Positions 5,511 through 13,743 of a DNA stretch of 27,435 nt are shown here, piece by piece. The first letter of the stretch is position 1. Each line of letters starts with the position of its first letter. Source of the stretch: an uncultured Eubacteriales bacterium (GTDB taxonomy: Bacteria; Bacillota; Clostridia; Oscillospirales; Butyricicoccaceae); NCBI GenBank assembly GCA_910585875.1, contig CAJUIK010000021.1, positions 1 to 27,435 of the forward strand, given 5' to 3'. The notes under the pieces are model-generated. The model was not told where the DNA came from. It ran no database searches and was given only the letters and a program-made list of their open reading frames with translations. A program made the translations under genes and the position numbers.

Positions 5511-7496
5511 ATGGGAAAACATACGGATTCCCTGGCTGGCCGGGGGATAAAGCGAAGCCTGGATAGAAGGATATTGAGAAATACTACGCTTAATATCCTG
5601 GTTTTAGTGGTCGTGTGCTGCGCCATTATGGCCTTTGCCATGCAGTCTCTTGCCAATAGTATTTTGCTGGACAGCCTTCAGCCAATGGCCCGGCAATCGG
5701 CCAAGACGGTGGAAGCAAATATCCATATGTTGGCGGACCGGATGATGGCCCTGGCCGGCGACCCCCGGATGAACGAGGCGTCTGCGGGAAGCCGCCGGGA
5801 GGCTCTGGAAGAAGCGGCGGAGATTTACGAGCTGTATGCAATCGCTTTATATGACCGGAACGGGCGGATGATCCAGGGGGTCGGCGACGCGCCGGAAAGA
5901 CTGGACGACGAATTTTTCGCGCTCTTACAGGAAACAGACAATTTGACCACCAGTTCATCCACTATCTACCAAGAAAAGCTGGGCGTTATGATGGGGATGC
6001 CGGTGAAAGAAGAGGGAGAGACTGCTTTTTATGTGATGGGCGTATATAAATACGACTTGATCAACGACGTCGTCAGCAGCATCAATTTGGGGAGCAGCGG
6101 CATGGCCTATATGGTGGACCGGGAAGGGACGGTGGTAGGCCATCCAGACCAGACGCTGGCCCTCAGCGGCAGATCCCTGCTTGAACTCAGCGACGGCAAC
6201 ACAGACGCGGCAAAGCGGGCCACTACTGGGGAGACAGGCGCGGTTGAGTTCCCAATTGGAGGGGAACAGATGCTGGTGGCCTTTTCTCCCATTCGGGGAA
6301 CACAATGGTCCCTGGTTGTTCAAATCCCCAAGTCGGATTACAACCATTTTATCAATGGAGCCATGATTGTGTCAATTTTGGCGAATTTGGCAGGTTTAAT
6401 TGTCTCCATGCTGCTGGTGTTGCGCATGGCCCGTTCGATCTCTTGGCCGATAAAGCGGGTGACAGACCGGATGGTGGCCCTTTCCAATGGCGATTTGCAC
6501 ACAGAGGTGCTTGCTGTGGATACGGGAGACGAACTGGAAGTTATGACACAGACGCTTGACGCCACAGTGGGAAGCATGAACCGATATATTTCCGATATCC
6601 AACAGGTGTTGACCCAGGTGGCGGAAGGCGACCTGCGGGCAGAGCCGCAAGTGGGGTATCAGGGCGACTTTGTTTTGATTCGCAGCAGCCTGCATACCAT
6701 CGCCCAGTCGATGAATGAAACGCTTCTTGGCTTCCGCAGCGCCGCAGACCGGCTTACGGCTATGGCGGAGCAGCTGAGCCAGCAGTCTGTTCAGCTGCAC
6801 CAGGCTTCCCTGGAGCAAAACCAGTCCACAGAAGAGCTGGTTCACGAGGTGGATCGCGTGAAAGACCGGCTGGCCGACGTGACGGAGAGCAGCGGGCAAA
6901 CGCGCCGCCAGACAGGGGAGATTACCCAGCGGATTCAAAACGCCAACGAGCAGATGAACGCCTTGTCCTCCGCTATGGACGACATCAGCGTCAACGCCCA
7001 GCAGATTACCAAAATCGCAAAGGATATTGAAGACATTGCCTTCCAGACCAATATTCTGGCCCTCAACGCCTCTGTGGAGGCGGCCCGAGCGGGCGTCGCC
7101 GGCAAGGGGTTTGCCGTTGTGGCGGACGAGGTGAAGCAGTTGGCCGCCAAGAGCGCCGAGGCCGCGCAAAGCGCTACGGCGATGATGGACAATACCAAGG
7201 AGATTATCCAGACCGGCGTGACGTTGACCGCGGATACCGCCGATTCTCTCCGGGCGATTTCCGAAGTGTCCGCCCAAATCAACGCCATTTCCGATCATCT
7301 GGCGGCGGCGGTACAGGGGCAGGAGAGCGCTCTGGCCCTGATGGAGGCGCGGATCACGGCGATTTCCGATATTGCGGACCGCAATCTCCAAAACGCAGGG
7401 GAGACGGAGAGGTCCAGCGGTTCGCTAGCCAAAGAGGCCGAGGCGCTTCAAACCCAAGTGCGAAAATTTGTTTTGAAGGAGGCGGACGGCCAATGA
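5511..7496 (+). CDS. Methyl-accepting chemotaxis protein with Cache-type sensor
   Basis: The 661-residue chemoreceptor has TM1 at about 25-49, an extracytoplasmic Cache-like sensor (about 50-280), TM2 at about 283-306, a HAMP domain (about 306-360), a second HAMP-like helical segment and a cytoplasmic signalling domain to the C-terminus. The signalling hairpin tip DIAFQTNILALNASVEAA, near residue 507, is the conserved CheA/CheW contact. The start at ATG 5511 is preferred because AAGGAG lies upstream and the open frame before it encodes a non-family sequence; GTG 5508 is possible. The promoter appears weak, with an extended -10 (TGGTATACT at 5389-5397) and no clear -35. The stop overlaps the next gene as ATGA, so the two are translationally coupled. 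The ligand is unknown. Confidence 0.93.
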   Translation: MGKHTDSLAGRGIKRSLDRRILRNTTLNILVLVVVCCAIMAFAMQSLANSILLDSLQPMARQSAKTVEANIHMLADRMMALAGDPRMNEASAGSRREALEEAAEIYELYAIALYDRNGRMIQGVGDAPERLDDEFFALLQETDNLTTSSSTIYQEKLGVMMGMPVKEEGETAFYVMGVYKYDLINDVVSSINLGSSGMAYMVDREGTVVGHPDQTLALSGRSLLELSDGNTDAAKRATTGETGAVEFPIGGEQMLVAFSPIRGTQWSLVVQIPKSDYNHFINGAMIVSILANLAGLIVSMLLVLRMARSISWPIKRVTDRMVALSNGDLHTEVLAVDTGDELEVMTQTLDATVGSMNRYISDIQQVLTQVAEGDLRAEPQVGYQGDFVLIRSSLHTIAQSMNETLLGFRSAADRLTAMAEQLSQQSVQLHQASLEQNQSTEELVHEVDRVKDRLADVTESSGQTRRQTGEITQRIQNANEQMNALSSAMDDISVNAQQITKIAKDIEDIAFQTNILALNASVEAARAGVAGKGFAVVADEVKQLAAKSAEAAQSATAMMDNTKEIIQTGVTLTADTADSLRAISEVSAQINAISDHLAAAVQGQESALALMEARITAISDIADRNLQNAGETERSSGSLAKEAEALQTQVRKFVLKEADGQ

Positions 7497-7933
7497 AACG
7501 GATTTTTGCCGCGCTTTTGATTGCTCTGCCTATGGCGCTGCTGGCGGGCTGCGGAAACCAGGGGGAGCTTCAGGACGGGTACTATACCGCCCAAGTATCC
7601 GAGTTTAGCCATGGGTGGAAGGAATATATTACTATATTAGTGAAAAGCGGAAGCATCGTCTCTGTGGAGTACAATGCGGAAAACGCCAGCGGCTTTATCA
7701 AGAGCTGGGATAACGCCTATATGCAGACGATGCTCCATAGCAACGGCACTTATCCCAACGAATATACCCGCTATTATGCAAACCAGCTGCTGGAGGGACA
7801 GGGCCGGGGGGAAATCGACGCGATTACAGGGGCTTCCTCTTCCCATGGGACTTTTCAGGCGCTGGCGCAGGCTGCCTTAGAACAGGCCCGGAAAGGGGAT
7901 TCCAGCGTCGTAGTCGTGGATATCGCCCATTGA
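7493..7933 (+). CDS. FMN-binding domain lipoprotein
   Basis: The 146-residue exported protein carries a lipoprotein signal with lipobox LAGC (Cys20), so it should be anchored outside the membrane. The mature part matches the FMN-binding domain found in NqrC/RnfG-like proteins, with the flavin attachment motif DAITGASSS at about 109-117. ApbE-type flavin transferase usually links FMN to the Ser/Thr after TGA, here Ser115; this is family knowledge, not shown directly. The stretch ENASGFIKSWDNAYMQTML is also typical. It overlaps the chemoreceptor stop by four bases (ATGA), which implies a shared mRNA and possibly a shared function such as redox sensing or electron transfer near the receptor. It ends before a long bidirectional hairpin. 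Confidence 0.88.
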   Translation: MKRIFAALLIALPMALLAGCGNQGELQDGYYTAQVSEFSHGWKEYITILVKSGSIVSVEYNAENASGFIKSWDNAYMQTMLHSNGTYPNEYTRYYANQLLEGQGRGEIDAITGASSSHGTFQALAQAALEQARKGDSSVVVVDIAH

Positions 7934-7971
7934 GCCCCAGCGATTGAGCAGAAGCCTGGAGATAAAGATAA

Positions 7972-8014
7972 AAAGCATCCCCCGCGAAATCCAAGATTTC
8001 GCGGGGGATGCTTT
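7972..8014. terminator. Bidirectional terminator between convergent genes
   Basis: A perfect 20-bp inverted repeat (7972-7991 with 7995-8014) with a 3-base CAA loop. On the minus strand CTTTTTATCTTTATC follows; on the plus strand CTTTG and then a later TTTTTT. It separates the FMN lipoprotein from the convergent hemerythrin-receiver gene. Confidence 0.85.
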
Positions 8015-8042
8015 GTTCAAGGGCTTTTTTGAGAATGGGCGG

Positions 8043-9422
8043 TTACGCTTTGGCCGCCGCTTGTATGTTGGAGAAGAAGGCGTCGATTTTCTTTTTGATC
8101 TCTTGGGGCTTGAGATATTTGAGTAGGTATCCGGCGGGGCGCAGGGCCAGCAGACTTTTGACGACCCCGGGGTCGCTTTGGCCGGTAAGGAAAATCACCG
8201 GGATATTGGCAAAGGATTGTTCTGAACGCAGCATTTCCAGAGTTTGTCCGCCGTCGCAGACGGGCATTTCATAGTCCAGCAGCACCAAATCGGGCTTGTT
8301 CAAGGTGATGGTTCGGATTGCGGCCACGCCGGATTCGGCCAGCGCCACCTCATAGTCCGGTTCCAGCAGATTTTTCATCCCTTGGCGGATGGTCTGGGAA
8401 TCGTCCACCACCAGGATCTTCAGCCGGCGGTTCTCCTCTTCCAGTACCTCCGCCTCTTCCCGTTGGTTCAGGTATTTTTCCACTTCAGATAGGGCGTTTT
8501 CCGCCTGGATGGGGGCGGCCACGCCGCTTTCCAGCAGATGGGGGGCGATGACGCAATAGGCGAAATACCCTTCCCCTGTGTCAAAAAGTAGGCTGGCTTG
8601 CATCTTCTCCCGCTGGAAGATTTTTTGGAATTGCTCAAAGGACAGCAGGTTTTCTTCTTTCAGCTCATAGCCCTCAAAATCCGGCAGCTGTTCAGTCACA
8701 CGGCCTGCGAACTGTTGAGCTGTGTATCGGGCGGCGTGGATCAGCATGGCGTCCAGCTTGTTGGTCTGGAGGCCCATGGCCCGGCCCACAGTGTTGACCA
8801 GCAGCGATTCCTCAAAGACCATTATCACCTCCAGCCGTTCCGCCTCCTGGCCTTTGCCATAGATTAGGCGGTAGTAGACGCCGTTTCCAAATTTCTCTCC
8901 GCTGTATACGTTGCTGACCAGCTGGGATTCTAGGCGGAACATATCGAACACCAGCTGAATGATGAGGTCTTTCATAGAGGCCAGCTCTTCGCCTGGCAAA
9001 AGGTTTTCCCACCGCCTGCGGCGCTTGCCCACAATGGACAGGTCTTCTGTCAGGGTATGGCCGATGAGCCAGCCGGCGCAGACCCCCAGAAAATGGTCCA
9101 CTGTCTCTTCAGAATAGCCCGATTGCTCCAATTCCCGCTCCAAAGCGGGCAGGGTGTATTCTCGAAAGCCCTGATGGATGCGCCGATGCTGCTCCAGACC
9201 TTCATAACCGATGGAAGCCATATATTCTTCTTCGTCGGCAAAATGCTTCATAGCGTGGCTTTTGAAAAATTTGATGCTCTCCTGGCAGGCCCATTGGCTG
9301 TTTTTGTCCTCCTCACAGATGGCGAAGATTTTGTTGATGATTTTGAAAAGCCGCTGATGCTCTTTGTCAATCTCGTCCACTCCAAGATTGAATTCTTCCC
9401 GCCATTCAAATTGGGTGTTCAT
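8043..9422 (-). CDS. Hemerythrin - CheX-like - receiver three-domain protein
   Basis: Residues about 1-135 are a bacteriohemerythrin with all seven likely iron ligands: His22, His60, Glu64, His79, His83, His122 and Asp127. This fold binds O2 or responds to redox through a di-iron site. Residues about 150-320 look like the CheX/CheC phosphatase fold, but the catalytic Glu-x-x-Asn pair of the helix is replaced (HAARYTAQQFAGR), so phosphatase activity is doubtful. Residues 336-459 are a response-regulator receiver with Asp340/Asp341, phospho-acceptor Asp383, Thr413 and Lys435 intact. There is no output DNA-binding domain, so it likely acts by protein contact. The start is backed by AAAGGAGG 9 bases upstream. 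It faces the chemoreceptor/FMN-lipoprotein pair, suggesting oxygen- or redox-linked taxis. Hemerythrin and receiver calls are firm; the CheX call is moderate. Confidence 0.88.
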   Translation of the reverse strand: MNTQFEWREEFNLGVDEIDKEHQRLFKIINKIFAICEEDKNSQWACQESIKFFKSHAMKHFADEEEYMASIGYEGLEQHRRIHQGFREYTLPALERELEQSGYSEETVDHFLGVCAGWLIGHTLTEDLSIVGKRRRRWENLLPGEELASMKDLIIQLVFDMFRLESQLVSNVYSGEKFGNGVYYRLIYGKGQEAERLEVIMVFEESLLVNTVGRAMGLQTNKLDAMLIHAARYTAQQFAGRVTEQLPDFEGYELKEENLLSFEQFQKIFQREKMQASLLFDTGEGYFAYCVIAPHLLESGVAAPIQAENALSEVEKYLNQREEAEVLEEENRRLKILVVDDSQTIRQGMKNLLEPDYEVALAESGVAAIRTITLNKPDLVLLDYEMPVCDGGQTLEMLRSEQSFANIPVIFLTGQSDPGVVKSLLALRPAGYLLKYLKPQEIKKKIDAFFSNIQAAAKA

Positions 9423-9460
9423 ATAAAAATCCTCCTTTTTTTATAGATGCCGATCAGGCG

Positions 9461-9489
9461 CAAAAACCGCCGCGGCAGAAATCCGCGGC
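9461..9489 (-). terminator. Terminator downstream of the unknown gene at 9567-10649
   Basis: GCCGCGG (9469-9475) and CCGCGGC (9483-9489) form a 7-bp stem with a 7-base loop. On the minus strand GGTTTTTG follows. Confidence 0.65.
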
Positions 9490-9566
9490 TGAAATGGTTC
9501 AATCGAGAACGCCTATGATGTCATTCGCTCCAACAACAGAAATCCCCTCTTTCTCTGATTGTTGAT

Positions 9567-10649
9567 TCAGTTGAGCCGGGGGCCGCCGGACAGAGGCGCC
9601 GGAGAGGCCAGCAGGCAGAAATCGGACAGGGAGAAAAAATAAGGATATGCTTCCAAAGCGGCTTGGGCCAGGGGGCCGAAATCCGGCTCATGATAGAGTA
9701 GCAGATCGATATAGCAGCGCTCCCGCCCCAGGGCGCCGCCCAACACGGCTCCTGTTTCCAGGCCGCTGCCCTTGGGCCCCAGGGCCTGTTGGAGGAGCTG
9801 CTCCAAGTCATAGCGAATCCGGCGGGCCTGCCCCAGCTCTAAATCGGGGTCCAAAGGAAAAGAGAGATAGCAGGCCCGGGCGCCGTAAGCCCGCAGCGCT
9901 TCAAATTGCTCCGTTTTGCCGCTGTAATAATCGTTGAGCAAGCCCGTATAACAGGAGGTTCCTTCAAAGACGTCAAACCGGGGGAAAATGCTCTTTCGGG
10001 GGCGAAAGCCATAGCGGACGCAGCGCTCGTCCGGCCGGACGGGGGCGGGCAGGTCCATGGCCCGGAGGGCCTCCCGTAGCCGAGACTCCAGCTGGGGCAG
10101 GGGAAACATATGGGCCGCCGGGGAATCCAAAGGTTGGGCGCTGTCGATATAAAGCCAGCTCATGCTTTCGCCAATGGTCAGATCCAACATGGCGTAAAAA
10201 GCGGCCGTCTGCCGTCGGGGCTCCAGTTCGCACAGGGCGGGATGATAGAATTCCAGCTGGAAGGAGGCGGAATCTGGATCAAAGCGCAGGGCCAGCAAAA
10301 CCTGGTCGGCGGAACAGCGGGCGTCATAAATGAGAAAATCAAAGGATTTGCCGCCGTTGCCCGGCGCCGAGGGAGAAAATTTCCAGCCAGACAGGGAATC
10401 GGGCCTGCGGCCGACTACATAGGGCAGCAGATAAAACAGATGCTCCTGGCCGCCGGCGGAAAAGCAGAATTCCTTCTGCCCGCCAAAGCTATAGCGCAAA
10501 TCCTGAGAAAGCAGGCGGACGCCTTGGTCCACGAAAGCCGCCGCCGCTTGGGGGTCGCGCTGGTTCGGGTTGGAAATCAGCGCCTCCAGGGCAGGCTGAT
10601 TTTCCTGGAACCAGTTCCAGAAAGCGTCTGCTTTTTCTAACAGCGTCAC
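9567..10649 (-). CDS. Protein of unknown function, 360 aa
   Basis: I do not recognise this family. The predicted protein is soluble, acidic and rich in aromatic residues, with no signal peptide or membrane segment. The N-terminus carries an FWNWFQENQPALEAL motif. Conserved-looking stretches are SFDFLIYDARC, YAMLDLTIGESMSWLYIDS and, towards the end, FDVFEGTSCYTGLLNDYY. The start is GTG 10649, chosen because AAGGAGG lies 7 bases upstream. It follows the stalk-domain protein gene by 55 bases on the same strand with no terminator between them, so the two probably share an mRNA that ends at the hairpin at 9461-9489. Codon use and GC look like the neighbours. Confidence 0.75.
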   Translation of the reverse strand: MTLLEKADAFWNWFQENQPALEALISNPNQRDPQAAAAFVDQGVRLLSQDLRYSFGGQKEFCFSAGGQEHLFYLLPYVVGRRPDSLSGWKFSPSAPGNGGKSFDFLIYDARCSADQVLLALRFDPDSASFQLEFYHPALCELEPRRQTAAFYAMLDLTIGESMSWLYIDSAQPLDSPAAHMFPLPQLESRLREALRAMDLPAPVRPDERCVRYGFRPRKSIFPRFDVFEGTSCYTGLLNDYYSGKTEQFEALRAYGARACYLSFPLDPDLELGQARRIRYDLEQLLQQALGPKGSGLETGAVLGGALGRERCYIDLLLYHEPDFGPLAQAALEAYPYFFSLSDFCLLASPAPLSGGPRLN

Positions 10650-10704
10650 AGGCGAGCCTCCTTATCGGGAAATATGAGCTTGGGCGGACGCCGCGCCGAC
10701 CGGG

Positions 10705-11823
10705 TCACGGGGTGTAGGGCTTGGACGGGTCGATGCGGATAGAACGGCTGGCTTCGTCCCACAGCACCTGGAAATCCAGCAGTTGGGCCAGGTCCCGCAG
10801 CTTGAAATAGTTGGAGCCGCCGACATTGTATTTTTCCGCCTCAAAGGGACGGCCGCCAAAGCTGACGCCGCCGTCCGAAGGCTGCCGGCCCAGAGCGGGG
10901 ATAGGGCCCTGGGGCTCGCCGTCGGCGCCCACCGCCGGCTGATAGGCTTTGCCCGCCTCGATGGAAACCTGGCGGCTTTCGTTGTCCCAGCCCACGTCAA
11001 ATTGTTTATCCGAGCCGTTCAGAGCCTGAGCCAAATCCCGCAGCTTGAAATAACTGGAGCCGCCGATGTTGTAGACGTCGCAGGAAATCTGGGCGCCGCC
11101 TACGGAAACCGGCGTTTGGGCAGGGAGAGCCTGGACGGGGCAGGGACGATAGTTTTTCAGCATACGGTCTACCTGAGCTTCGTCATAGCCGGCGGACAAG
11201 GCGAAAATAGAGGGGGCGTAATCGGAAACCAGAGCGAAGCCCTGGTAATAGTCCGTCATTTTCTGCCGGTATTGGGAGCCGGAAATCAAAACGGCCTCGC
11301 CGTCTTCCCCGGCGCAGTAATAGGCGGCGCCTTCCTGGGTTTCGATATATTGGAATTGAAGCCGGCGTCGGAGGGTCTGGCCCTCCAGGCTGTATTCGTA
11401 GAGAGAAACGCCGCCCTTCGAGGGCGTTCCCTGGGATGGGGAGGAAAATTCCACGGTCAGCTTGTATTGGCCCGTTTGATTGTTGAAATACAGCCGCAGG
11501 TCTTGGAGCTGCCGGCCTCCCCAATCCTCTCCCTCTTCCACGGTCAGGGGGGATAGGCGGCCTTCTCCGGCCGTATACTGGTACTGGGTCAGCCCGTCGC
11601 TGGACAGGGCGAAAAGCTCCGGCGCGCCGTCCAGGTTCAAGTCGGCCAGCGCGGCGAAAAGGCTTTGGGGCCCTGCAGTCCCCTGGGTCAGCAGCCGGCG
11701 CAGTTCTCCCTTGTATAAGGTCTGCCAGTCGTCCTGGGGCGCGGCCCAGGCTGGCGCCGTCAGCGTCAGAGCAGCGGAAAGGGCTAGCGCCGCCGTCCGG
11801 CAGACAAAGGAACGGATTGTCAA
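10705..11823 (-). CDS. Secreted protein with two copper-amine-oxidase-type stalk domains
   Basis: The 372-residue protein starts with a Sec signal peptide (positive MTIRSFVCR, hydrophobic ALALSAALTLT, cleavage near AWA-AP). Residues about 30-215 are a sensor-like region with an FALSSDGLTQYQYTAGEG pattern. Two C-terminal repeats share the motif YNIGGSSYFKLRDLAQAL / YNVGGSNYFKLRDLAQLL followed by VGWDNESRQVSI / VLWDEASRSIRI. These match the copper amine oxidase N-terminal-like domain common in clostridial surface proteins; it is a structural stalk and implies no oxidase activity. The start is TTG 11823, supported by GGGGAGG 7 bases upstream and by placing the signal peptide at the N-terminus. 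A promoter lies at 11991-12019, leaving a leader of about 160 bases. It is first in a likely operon with the unknown gene downstream. Confidence 0.85.
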   Translation of the reverse strand: MTIRSFVCRTAALALSAALTLTAPAWAAPQDDWQTLYKGELRRLLTQGTAGPQSLFAALADLNLDGAPELFALSSDGLTQYQYTAGEGRLSPLTVEEGEDWGGRQLQDLRLYFNNQTGQYKLTVEFSSPSQGTPSKGGVSLYEYSLEGQTLRRRLQFQYIETQEGAAYYCAGEDGEAVLISGSQYRQKMTDYYQGFALVSDYAPSIFALSAGYDEAQVDRMLKNYRPCPVQALPAQTPVSVGGAQISCDVYNIGGSSYFKLRDLAQALNGSDKQFDVGWDNESRQVSIEAGKAYQPAVGADGEPQGPIPALGRQPSDGGVSFGGRPFEAEKYNVGGSNYFKLRDLAQLLDFQVLWDEASRSIRIDPSKPYTP

Positions 11824-11990
11824 AATAAAACCTCCCCAAAGGCGTCGTCAAAACACGGAGAACATAACGGTTCAAACGTTCAAAAAACTGCGGTTTTTCG
11901 TCTGCTCCCAGTTCCAAATGATTGGACTGTTTTGGCGGGCCGCCGCCCCTCCTGGGATCAGGCCTTTCCCATTCTATCCGCATTGCGGAC

Positions 11991-12019
11991 ATTATACCAC
12001 AGCGAAACAAAGAGGGCAA
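11991..12019 (-). promoter_or_regulatory. Promoter of the stalk-domain protein operon
   Basis: On the minus strand, TTGCCC (12019-12014), a 17-bp spacer and a perfect TATAAT (11996-11991) with TG one base upstream (extended -10). The leader to the TTG start contains a small A/T-rich hairpin (11883-11898). Confidence 0.75.
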
Positions 12020-12156
12020 GGGGGCGAAACTGGAAGAGGCCGAAGAAGCCGGGAAAGAAGGAGCGGCGCCGGCGGGGATTTGTCTCGTGGCCGAGGCGGA
12101 GCTGAGGGAATCCCGTTTGCCGTGTCCGCCCCGCCTCCTATCTTTTGTAAGGGGGC
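12020..12156. other. Spacer between divergent promoters
   Basis: This stretch separates the leftward promoter at 11991-12019 from the rightward one at 12157-12184. I see purine-rich, GC-rich sequence with no convincing ORF, repeat or operator. Confidence 0.4.
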
Positions 12157-12184
12157 TTTACTAAACGGAAAAATATGATATACT
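12157..12184 (+). promoter_or_regulatory. Promoter of the NfeD-SPFH operon
   Basis: TTTACT (12157-12162), a 16-bp spacer and TATACT (12179-12184) with TG one base before the -10. It leaves a leader of about 135 bases containing several hairpins (12202-12211, 12238-12252, 12264-12278) and no recognised riboswitch. Confidence 0.6.
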
Positions 12185-12326
12185 ATTGATACGGGCCGGC
12201 GGCCTCGAGGCGAAGCGGAGAGGCGCGTCAGGCGGGACGCCGGAAACCGGCGAAAAGGGTTTCGGGAATTGGCTTCCCAAACAGTTGATCCAACAAGGGG
12301 ATATCGTCAAAAGGGGTGATAGATCG

Positions 12327-12764
12327 ATGTCAATATCAATGTCGATTCTATGGTTGATCGCCGTGGCGGCTTTTGTGCTGATCGAGGCGTCCACCATGGG
12401 GCTGACCTCCGTATGGTTTGCCTGCGGCGCGCTGATCGCCATGATCGCCGCCCTCCTGGGGGCCAATATCTGGTGGCAGCTCAGTCTTTTTGTGGCGGGC
12501 TCCGCTTTGCTGCTGGCGAGCACACGCAAATGGGTGGGGAAGCTGCGGCTGGGCAGAGTGAAAACCAACGCGGACCGGATTGTGGGGCAACAGGGCGTGG
12601 TGATTTTGGATATCGACAATCAGGCCGCCCAGGGCCAAGTTCGCATCAACGGCCAGGTTTGGACAGCCAGAAGCCAGGATCCGGCGCCGATTGCCGCAGG
12701 CGCTTCGGTGGAAGTTGTGCAAATTTCCGGCGTCAAGGCCATTGTCAAGCCGCTGGAACAATGA
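12327..12764 (+). CDS. NfeD-like membrane protein
   Basis: The 145-residue protein has two or three N-terminal membrane segments (ILWLIAVAAFVLIEAST, VWFACGALIAMIAALLG, WQLSLFVAGSALLLAST) and a C-terminal OB-fold region (VGQQGVVILDIDNQ, GQVRINGQVWTARS, VEVVQISGVKAIVKPL). This is the short NfeD type, which partners stomatin/SPFH proteins in membrane microdomains. The start is ATG 12327, with AAGGGGTGAT before it; an in-frame start at 12186 would add 47 Gly/Arg-rich residues unlike the family. The next gene, an SPFH protein, starts 16 bases after the stop, which is the classic NfeD-stomatin operon arrangement. Confidence 0.9.
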   Translation: MSISMSILWLIAVAAFVLIEASTMGLTSVWFACGALIAMIAALLGANIWWQLSLFVAGSALLLASTRKWVGKLRLGRVKTNADRIVGQQGVVILDIDNQAAQGQVRINGQVWTARSQDPAPIAAGASVEVVQISGVKAIVKPLEQ

Positions 12765-12780
12765 ATGGAGGAAGAAAACT

Positions 12781-13731
12781 ATGTTAACTGTCGCATTGGC
12801 CGGCGCCGTAGCGCCGATTCTGGTGATTATCCTGCTGGCGATTTTTGTGTTGGTGGTGCTGGGCTCCTGTGTGACCATCGTGCCCCAGGCCAACGCCTTT
12901 ATTGTGGAGCGCCTGGGCGCTTATGGGGCCACTTGGGAAACCGGCCTTCATTTCCGCATCCCTCTGGTCGAAAAAATCGCCAATAAAGTGACGTTGAAAG
13001 AGCGGGTTTCCGATTTCCCGCCTCAGCCTGTGATCACCAAGGACAACGTGACGATGCAGATCGACACTGTGATTTACTTTCAGGTTACAGACCCCAAGCA
13101 GTTTACCTATGGCGTGGTGCATCCTATGGCGGCCATCGAGAATTTGACGGCCACCACGCTGCGCAATATCATCGGCGATATGGAGCTGGAGCAGACGCTG
13201 ACCAGCCGGGATCACATCAACACCACCATGCGCTCTGTATTGGACGAAGCCACCGACCCCTGGGGCATTAAAATCAACCGGGTGGAGCTGAAAAACATCA
13301 TGCCGCCCAAGGACATCCAAGAGGCCATGGAGAAGCAGATGCGGGCCGAGCGAGAGCGCCGGGAATCCGTGCTGCGGGCCAAGGGGCAGAAGGAAAGCCA
13401 AATTCTGGTGGCAGAGGGCGAAAAGCAATCTGCTATCTTGAAGGCGGACGCCGCCAAGCAGGCCGCTATCCTCAAAGCTCAAGGCGAGCGGGAGGCCCGG
13501 ATTATGGCCGCCGAAGCCGAAGCCCAAGCTATCATGCAGGTGCAGCAGGCTATGGCCGACGCGCTGAAGCTGCTGAACGCCTCCGCGCCTAACGACCAGG
13601 TAGTCAAGCTCAAGGCGTTGGAAGCCATGGAAAAAATTGCGGACGGCAAGGCCACCAAGATCATCATTCCGTCGGAGATTCAGGGGCTGGCCGGTTTGGC
13701 GGCTTCTGCGAAAGAAGTATTTCACGATTAA
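12781..13731 (+). CDS. SPFH/stomatin-family membrane protein (QmcA-like)
   Basis: The 316-residue protein has one N-terminal membrane anchor (about 8-30), an SPFH domain (about 33-200) beginning VPQANAFIVERLGAYG, and a long charged Ala/Glu/Gln helix (about 200-290) predicted as coiled coil for ring assembly. Motifs ERVSDFPPQPVITKDNV, TDPKQFTYGV and PWGIKINRVELKNI are typical of the stomatin/QmcA group. The start at ATG 12781 is set by GGAGGAAG about 6 bases upstream. It is co-transcribed with the NfeD-like gene and probably organises membrane microdomains or modulates membrane proteases. A CPBP-family protease gene lies just downstream, past a perfect hairpin. Confidence 0.95.
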   Translation: MLTVALAGAVAPILVIILLAIFVLVVLGSCVTIVPQANAFIVERLGAYGATWETGLHFRIPLVEKIANKVTLKERVSDFPPQPVITKDNVTMQIDTVIYFQVTDPKQFTYGVVHPMAAIENLTATTLRNIIGDMELEQTLTSRDHINTTMRSVLDEATDPWGIKINRVELKNIMPPKDIQEAMEKQMRAERERRESVLRAKGQKESQILVAEGEKQSAILKADAAKQAAILKAQGEREARIMAAEAEAQAIMQVQQAMADALKLLNASAPNDQVVKLKALEAMEKIADGKATKIIIPSEIQGLAGLAASAKEVFHD

Positions 13732-13743
13732 AAAACCAGAGTG

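Noticed and set aside
11183..12019. Minus-strand ORF of 278 codons overlapping the stalk-domain gene
   Set aside because: Out of frame with the signal-peptide protein, Arg/Pro/Gly-rich, and it begins upstream of the mapped -10.
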